Below are positions 12,739 through 14,120 of a DNA stretch of 14,120 nucleotides, piece after piece. How positions within the stretch are numbered: the first letter of the stretch is position 1; each line of letters opens with the position of its first letter. Source of the DNA: DASZHJ01 sp035280245 (lineage in GTDB: Bacteria > Pseudomonadota > Alphaproteobacteria > ATCC43930 > CGMCC-115725); assembly GCA_035280245.1 (NCBI GenBank), contig DATEGF010000180.1, positions 1 through 14,120 on the forward strand, written 5' to 3'. The notes below the pieces were generated by a model. The model did not search any database. It worked only from the letters and a program-made list of their open reading frames with translations, and had not been told where the DNA came from. The translations under genes were made by a program, and so were the position numbers.

Positions 12739-14120
12739 CTACATCACCGCGCCGAGCTGCCACGGCGTGAACTCGTCCTCGCCGAAGCCCAGCTCCTCGC
12801 TCTTGCTTTTCTGGCCGGAGGCGGTGGCGAGGACGAGCTTGAAGATGCGCTCGCCCATCTCGGCGATGGTGGCGCGGCCGTCGGCGATGGGCCCGCAGTC
12901 GATGTCCATGTCGTCGCCCATGCGTTCGAAGAGCGGCGTGTTGGTGGCGAGCTTGAGGCTGGGCGCGGGCTTGCAGCCGAAGACCGAGCCGCGACCGGTG
13001 GTGAAGCAGATGATGTTGGCGCCGCCGGCGACCTGGCCGGTGGCCGACACGGGGTCGTAGCCGGGTGTGTCCATAAAGACAAAACCCTTCTCGGTGATGG
13101 GCTCGGCATATTTGTAGACGGCGGTGAGGTTGCCGGTGCCGCCCTTGGCCACCGCACCCAGCGACTTCTCGAGGATGGTGGTGAGACCGCCCGCCTTGTT
13201 GCCGGGCGTCGGGTTGTTGTTCATCTCGCCGCCGGTCTTGGCGGTGTACTCCTCCCACCAACGGATGCGCTCGACCAGTTGCTCGCCGACGGCGCGGCTC
13301 ACCGCGCGGCGGGTCATCAGGTGCTCGGCGCCGTAGATCTCCGGCGTCTCCGAGAGCACCGCCGTGCCGCCATGCCGCACCAGCAGATCGACGCAGGCGC
13401 CGAGCGCGGGATTGGCCGTGATGCCCGAATACCCGTCGGAGCCGCCGCATTGCAGCGCCAGCGTGAGATGGCTCGCCGGCACGGTCTGGCGGCGCGCCTG
13501 GTTCGCCACCGGCAACATCTCCTTGAGCCGCGCCACGCCCTCGCGCACGGTCTTCACGGTGCCGCCGGTCTCCTGGATGGTCATGGTCTGCAAATGTGGC
13601 CCTGCGGAAAGCCCCTCGGCGCGCATGAGCCCGCCGATCTGGTTCGCCTCGCAGCCGAGGCCCAGGATCAGGATCCCCGCGAAGTTGGGATGGCGCGCAT
13701 AGCCGCCGATGGTGCGGCGGAGCAGGTCCATGGCGAGCCCTTCGCTCGCCATGCCGCAGCCAGTGCCGTGGCCCAGCGCCACCACGCCATCCACATTCGG
13801 AAACTCCGCGAGCGCCGAGCCTCGGAACTGGTCGGCGATGAAGCGCGCGGCGGTCGCCGAGCAGTTCACGGTGGTGAGCACGCCCAGGTAGTTCCGCGTG
13901 GCGACCCGACCGTCCGCGCGCACCATCCCTTGGAAGGTCGCGCGCTCGTTCTCAGGCACGAACGCGGTCGGCTTCATGTCAGCACAAAAGGCGTAGTCGC
14001 GGGCGAAATTGCCCATCGCCACGTTGTGTGTGTGCACGTGATCGCCGGGCGCGATCGCCGCAGTGGCGAAGCCTATGATCTGGTTGTACTTGCGAACGGC
14101 CTCGCCCGCCGCCACTGGTA
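12739..14120 (-). CDS. UxaA-family altronate/galactarate dehydratase, 5' end missing
   Basis: At least 460 residues of a D-galactarate/altronate hydrolase-type dehydratase, which removes water from sugar acids using iron. The visible part starts inside the N-terminal SAF domain (AAGEAVRKYNQIIGFATAAIAPGD, then HTHNVAMGNF). The large catalytic domain follows: RNYLGVLTTVNCSATAARF, ALGHGTGCGM, LGLGCEANQIGG, LALQCGGSDGYSGITANPALG, SETPEIYGAEHL, NPTPGNKAGGLTT and GCKPAPSLKLATNT. The C-terminus is complete. A GTG at 14115 could be read as a start, but the frame stays open to the window edge and the family has roughly 45 more residues, so the gene is cut by the window. Whether altronate, galactarate or another acid is the substrate is not decidable here. 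Confidence 0.9.
   Translation of the reverse strand, partial: PVAAGEAVRKYNQIIGFATAAIAPGDHVHTHNVAMGNFARDYAFCADMKPTAFVPENERATFQGMVRADGRVATRNYLGVLTTVNCSATAARFIADQFRGSALAEFPNVDGVVALGHGTGCGMASEGLAMDLLRRTIGGYARHPNFAGILILGLGCEANQIGGLMRAEGLSAGPHLQTMTIQETGGTVKTVREGVARLKEMLPVANQARRQTVPASHLTLALQCGGSDGYSGITANPALGACVDLLVRHGGTAVLSETPEIYGAEHLMTRRAVSRAVGEQLVERIRWWEEYTAKTGGEMNNNPTPGNKAGGLTTILEKSLGAVAKGGTGNLTAVYKYAEPITEKGFVFMDTPGYDPVSATGQVAGGANIICFTTGRGSVFGCKPAPSLKLATNTPLFERMGDDMDIDCGPIADGRATIAEMGERIFKLVLATASGQKSKSEELGFGEDEFTPWQLGAVM

Overview
This is a GC-rich, gene-dense stretch of what looks like an alphaproteobacterial chromosome, possibly Rhodospirillales or Hyphomicrobiales-like. The grounds are codon composition, the style of the PurC, DenD and CGNR proteins, and a REP-like repeat of a kind common in that class. 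The assignment is inference. I see no rRNA, tRNA, CRISPR array, transposase, phage gene or origin. Most of the window is housekeeping and accessory metabolism.

Layout. (1) 1-133 is the N-terminus of an ABC-F ATPase on the minus strand. A 218-nt spacer with two strong inverted repeats separates it from a plus-strand serine hydrolase of the class C beta-lactamase fold and then recQ. (2) 3746-5252 holds a small secreted PepSY-like protein and, convergent to it, an orphan TonB; a shared hairpin terminator lies between them. (3) 5349-6353 is denD-like (D-erythronate dehydrogenase). It converges on a CGNR zinc-finger regulator, which is divergent from a small VOC/glyoxalase protein. (4) 7504-7625 carries two tandem palindromic repeats. 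A cupin gene follows whose N-terminus lies in another frame, pointing to a one-base frameshift near 7711-7714. (5) 8108-11559 is the most interesting block. Two exported methionine sulfoxide reductases, msrA (minus) and msrB (plus), flank molybdate genes: a stand-alone Mop molbindin and a TsaA/TrmO-like protein in one operon, divergent modA, and a ModE-type DNA-binding protein lacking Mop domains. The mop-modA spacer contains a near-perfect ModE operator. No modB or modC is present. (6) 11632-12606 is purC, followed by a large bipartite REP-like element and the convergent 3' part of a UxaA-family (altronate/galactarate) dehydratase that runs off the window.

How the genes may work together. 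The ModE-like protein plausibly senses or co-senses molybdate with the separate Mop protein and represses modA and mop through the 9689-9712 site. MsrA and MsrB both carry export signals and would repair the S and R forms of oxidised methionine outside the cytoplasm. Their placement around the molybdenum genes suggests, but does not prove, a shared envelope redox role. DenD and the UxaA-family enzyme both act on sugar acids but are far apart and not co-operonic here.
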